Below, piece by piece: positions 62,517 through 64,000 of a DNA stretch of 64,000 nt. This stretch comes from an uncultured Saprospiraceae bacterium. GTDB lineage: Bacteria; Bacteroidota; Bacteroidia; Chitinophagales; Saprospiraceae. A model generated the notes under the pieces. That model was not told the DNA's origin, searched no databases, and worked only from the letters and a program-made list of their open reading frames with translations. The position numbers and the translations under genes are program-made. The stretch is from NCBI GenBank assembly GCA_937926205.1, contig CALEYL010000062.1, positions 79,250 to 143,249 of the forward strand. Reading direction: 5' to 3'. The stretch's first letter is position 1, and the number at the start of each line of letters is the position of its first letter.

Positions 62517-64000
62517 TCACCAAAGGTGATTCAGGTTGTGGATATCATTTTTCATCCGTATGATGAAACGTGCCATTAAAGAAGGCGGAATAAAATCATA
62601 TTTCAAAACAAATCGAATATGCGCAGCTTCGTTTTCATCAAAAGTGAAGACACTCAAAGGTTCTTTAGGTAGTAAATCTGGAACGAGGTAATGTCCGGGG
62701 TTGTATTCATACAGCAATTCAAACTGTTGCATGATTTTGACGAGATAGGCCTGTTCGGGCGGACTATAGGTTATTGTTTTATCTTTTGCAGGGTCGTATT
62801 CTTGCTTTTTAATGGCTTCTATATTAAGGATATAATCTAAAAGGTTTTCTCTGAACAACCCATTTTCAATGGCCTGCGAATTGATTATTTTATACACGCC
62901 TATGGTTACCCAGTGAGGATCGAGTACATAAAAATTTTGTAAATCCAGTTTTTCAAAATGCAAGGCAATACCCAAAGAGTCCAGATAATTCAACAAGGTT
63001 TTTTGAGCAGTTTTATCGGTTACACCATGTGCAATGCAGATTGCTTCGTAGCGATTTGCATTTATGTATTTATTGGCAGCAGTTTCACTTTCCAATTGAT
63101 CTTTTATGGCCACCCAGTTGGGGTTAAAAGCTGTTTTGAAAATTTCTGTCTTCGGGATTAATTCAGCGAGTTCTTTGGCAAATACGTCCACCCCTTCATC
63201 AGTTTGGCATGAAATGCGGTGAAACCTGTCACCGATGAAAGGGAATTTGTGCTTCAGCGTCAATCGCTCTACGTCATAATTTTTGTTCTCATCAATTTTG
63301 TTAATGACCACAATCGCAGGTGAGTCTCCGCCAAATTTTTCAATGTGCTTGAGCCATTCCTCTTTTTTGGCATCAGTACGGCTGTCGAGCAATAGGATAT
63401 AGATCGATCGGGAGCTTAAAAAAAATTGGTGAGAGGCGTGCATGATTTCCTGGCCTCCAAAATCCCAAAACCTGCCCGTGACACCACGTAGCGCCTCATA
63501 TTGATGAAAAAGCGGCAAATGGTCGAAGGCCAATTTTTCAATAATAACCCCATGCGTTTGCGATTCATTTTTGTTGAAAGGCAAGCCTTTTATCTTCTTT
63601 AGCAGGGATGTTTTGCCCGCCATGCCTTCTCCAACTAAGAGTATTTTTATTTCATTAATGGAGACAAGTTCTACTTGATCCTCCTTAGCGTCTTCGAGCG
63701 ATTTAAAATAACTTAGTATCGCCTCATTCCCCTGCTCCACAATTTCCCGGGGTGGATTGATGAGCGGGCAGTCTTCTACACAAATTCCGGAGGCATATTT
63801 TCCCCATATCACAGGAACCCCTTTTTGTATGATTTTTTTTAACGGCGACAAGTCACTCACTTGCGTGGAGTCGCAACTTAGTTGTTGCAAGCCCGTCAAG
63901 CCCGACAGCGGCGACAAGTCACTCACTTGCGTGGAGTCGCAACTTAGTTGTTGCAAGCCCGTCAAGCCCGACAGCGGCGACAAGTCACTCACTTGCGTGG
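62517..64000 (-). CDS. LRR-ROCO GTPase, interrupted by in-frame TGA (5' end beyond window)
   Basis: The gene enters from the right edge. It begins with leucine-rich repeats of 22 residues (LSPLSGLTGLQQLSCDSTQV), then a Ras-like Roc domain. The P-loop is LLVGEGMAGKTSLLKKI, G3 is WDFGGQEIMHASHQFF and G4 is VVINKIDEN. The COR domain starts after about residue 300 of the visible part. It stops at TGA 62519-62517 in the middle of COR, directly after NHLW where other ROCO proteins usually continue with R-T-G. The next codons read T-G-V, so one C-to-T change of CGA explains the stop. ROCO proteins are GTP-dependent switches in signalling and conflict. Confidence 0.85.
   Translation of the reverse strand, partial: TQVSDLSPLSGLTGLQQLSCDSTQVSDLSPLSGLTGLQQLSCDSTQVSDLSPLKKIIQKGVPVIWGKYASGICVEDCPLINPPREIVEQGNEAILSYFKSLEDAKEDQVELVSINEIKILLVGEGMAGKTSLLKKIKGLPFNKNESQTHGVIIEKLAFDHLPLFHQYEALRGVTGRFWDFGGQEIMHASHQFFLSSRSIYILLLDSRTDAKKEEWLKHIEKFGGDSPAIVVINKIDENKNYDVERLTLKHKFPFIGDRFHRISCQTDEGVDVFAKELAELIPKTEIFKTAFNPNWVAIKDQLESETAANKYINANRYEAICIAHGVTDKTAQKTLLNYLDSLGIALHFEKLDLQNFYVLDPHWVTIGVYKIINSQAIENGLFRENLLDYILNIEAIKKQEYDPAKDKTITYSPPEQAYLVKIMQQFELLYEYNPGHYLVPDLLPKEPLSVFTFDENEAAHIRFVLKYDFIPPSLMARFIIRMKNDIHNLNHLW
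63844..64000. repeat. Perfect 66-bp tandem repeats encoding LRR units
   Basis: The sequence has exact period 66 from 63844 to the window edge: units start at 63844, 63910 and 63976 with no visible difference. Each encodes one 22-residue leucine-rich repeat. The array continues beyond the edge. Confidence 0.95.

Overview
The window looks like a chromosomal segment of a Bacteroidota bacterium, most likely of the Saprospiraceae/Chitinophagales type. The evidence is a TonB-dependent receptor, a PorV/PorQ-family outer-membrane protein, several exported proteins with type IX secretion (T9SS) C-terminal domains (type A at 18661-21453, 30828-33755 and 50684-51892; type B/CHU_C at 38559-44627), SprB-type repeats, and upstream motifs of the Bacteroidota form TAnnTTTG in place of clear Shine-Dalgarno sites. 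The genus is not recognisable from the sequence alone. No tRNA, rRNA or CRISPR array was seen.

Layout. 1-8650 (minus strand): a probable operon of TonB-dependent receptor, large exported protein and PorV-like protein, which runs off the left edge. 9154-11540: two mevalonate-pathway genes (fni, mvaA). 11781-15334: a flavin amine oxidase followed by a thiamine-diphosphate 2-keto-acid decarboxylase, separated by a MITE-like hairpin element. 15501-17878: a translationally coupled pair of unknown genes. 17937-18602: a methyltransferase. 18661-22814: two exported repeat proteins. 23114-30657: housekeeping genes (DPP4-type peptidase, fdhD, upp, a GT39-type glycosyltransferase, cysM, rpe) plus a truncated Rpn-type remnant. 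30828-38088: a GH74-like secreted glycosidase, an APC permease/DUF192/zinc-ribbon group, and an exported metallophosphoesterase. 38559-44627: a 2,022-residue surface protein with 26 two-cysteine repeats. 44716-53920: peptidases, MeaB, an esterase, a META lipoprotein, a GH18 glycosidase, an aldo/keto reductase and small membrane proteins. 54006-57308: a multidomain lipoprotein (propeller, HEAT-like, cytochrome c, DUF1080, discoidin-like).

From about 57.3 kb to the right edge the DNA is visibly richer in A+T and looks accessory. It holds a DUF3592 protein, a CBS protein, a polytopic membrane protein, and an IS200-like REP-associated transposase flanked by three ~250-bp multi-hairpin repeats. 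The window ends in an LRR-ROCO GTPase with a four-helix membrane C-terminus, interrupted by one in-frame TGA.

How the genes fit together: many products act at or beyond the outer membrane (T9SS cargo, receptor, glycosidases, peptidases, lipoproteins), as expected for a polymer-degrading, surface-active bacterium. The least explained items are the ROCO-membrane protein beside the transposase/REP cluster, the oxidase-decarboxylase pair, and the coupled unknown pair at 15.5-17.9 kb.
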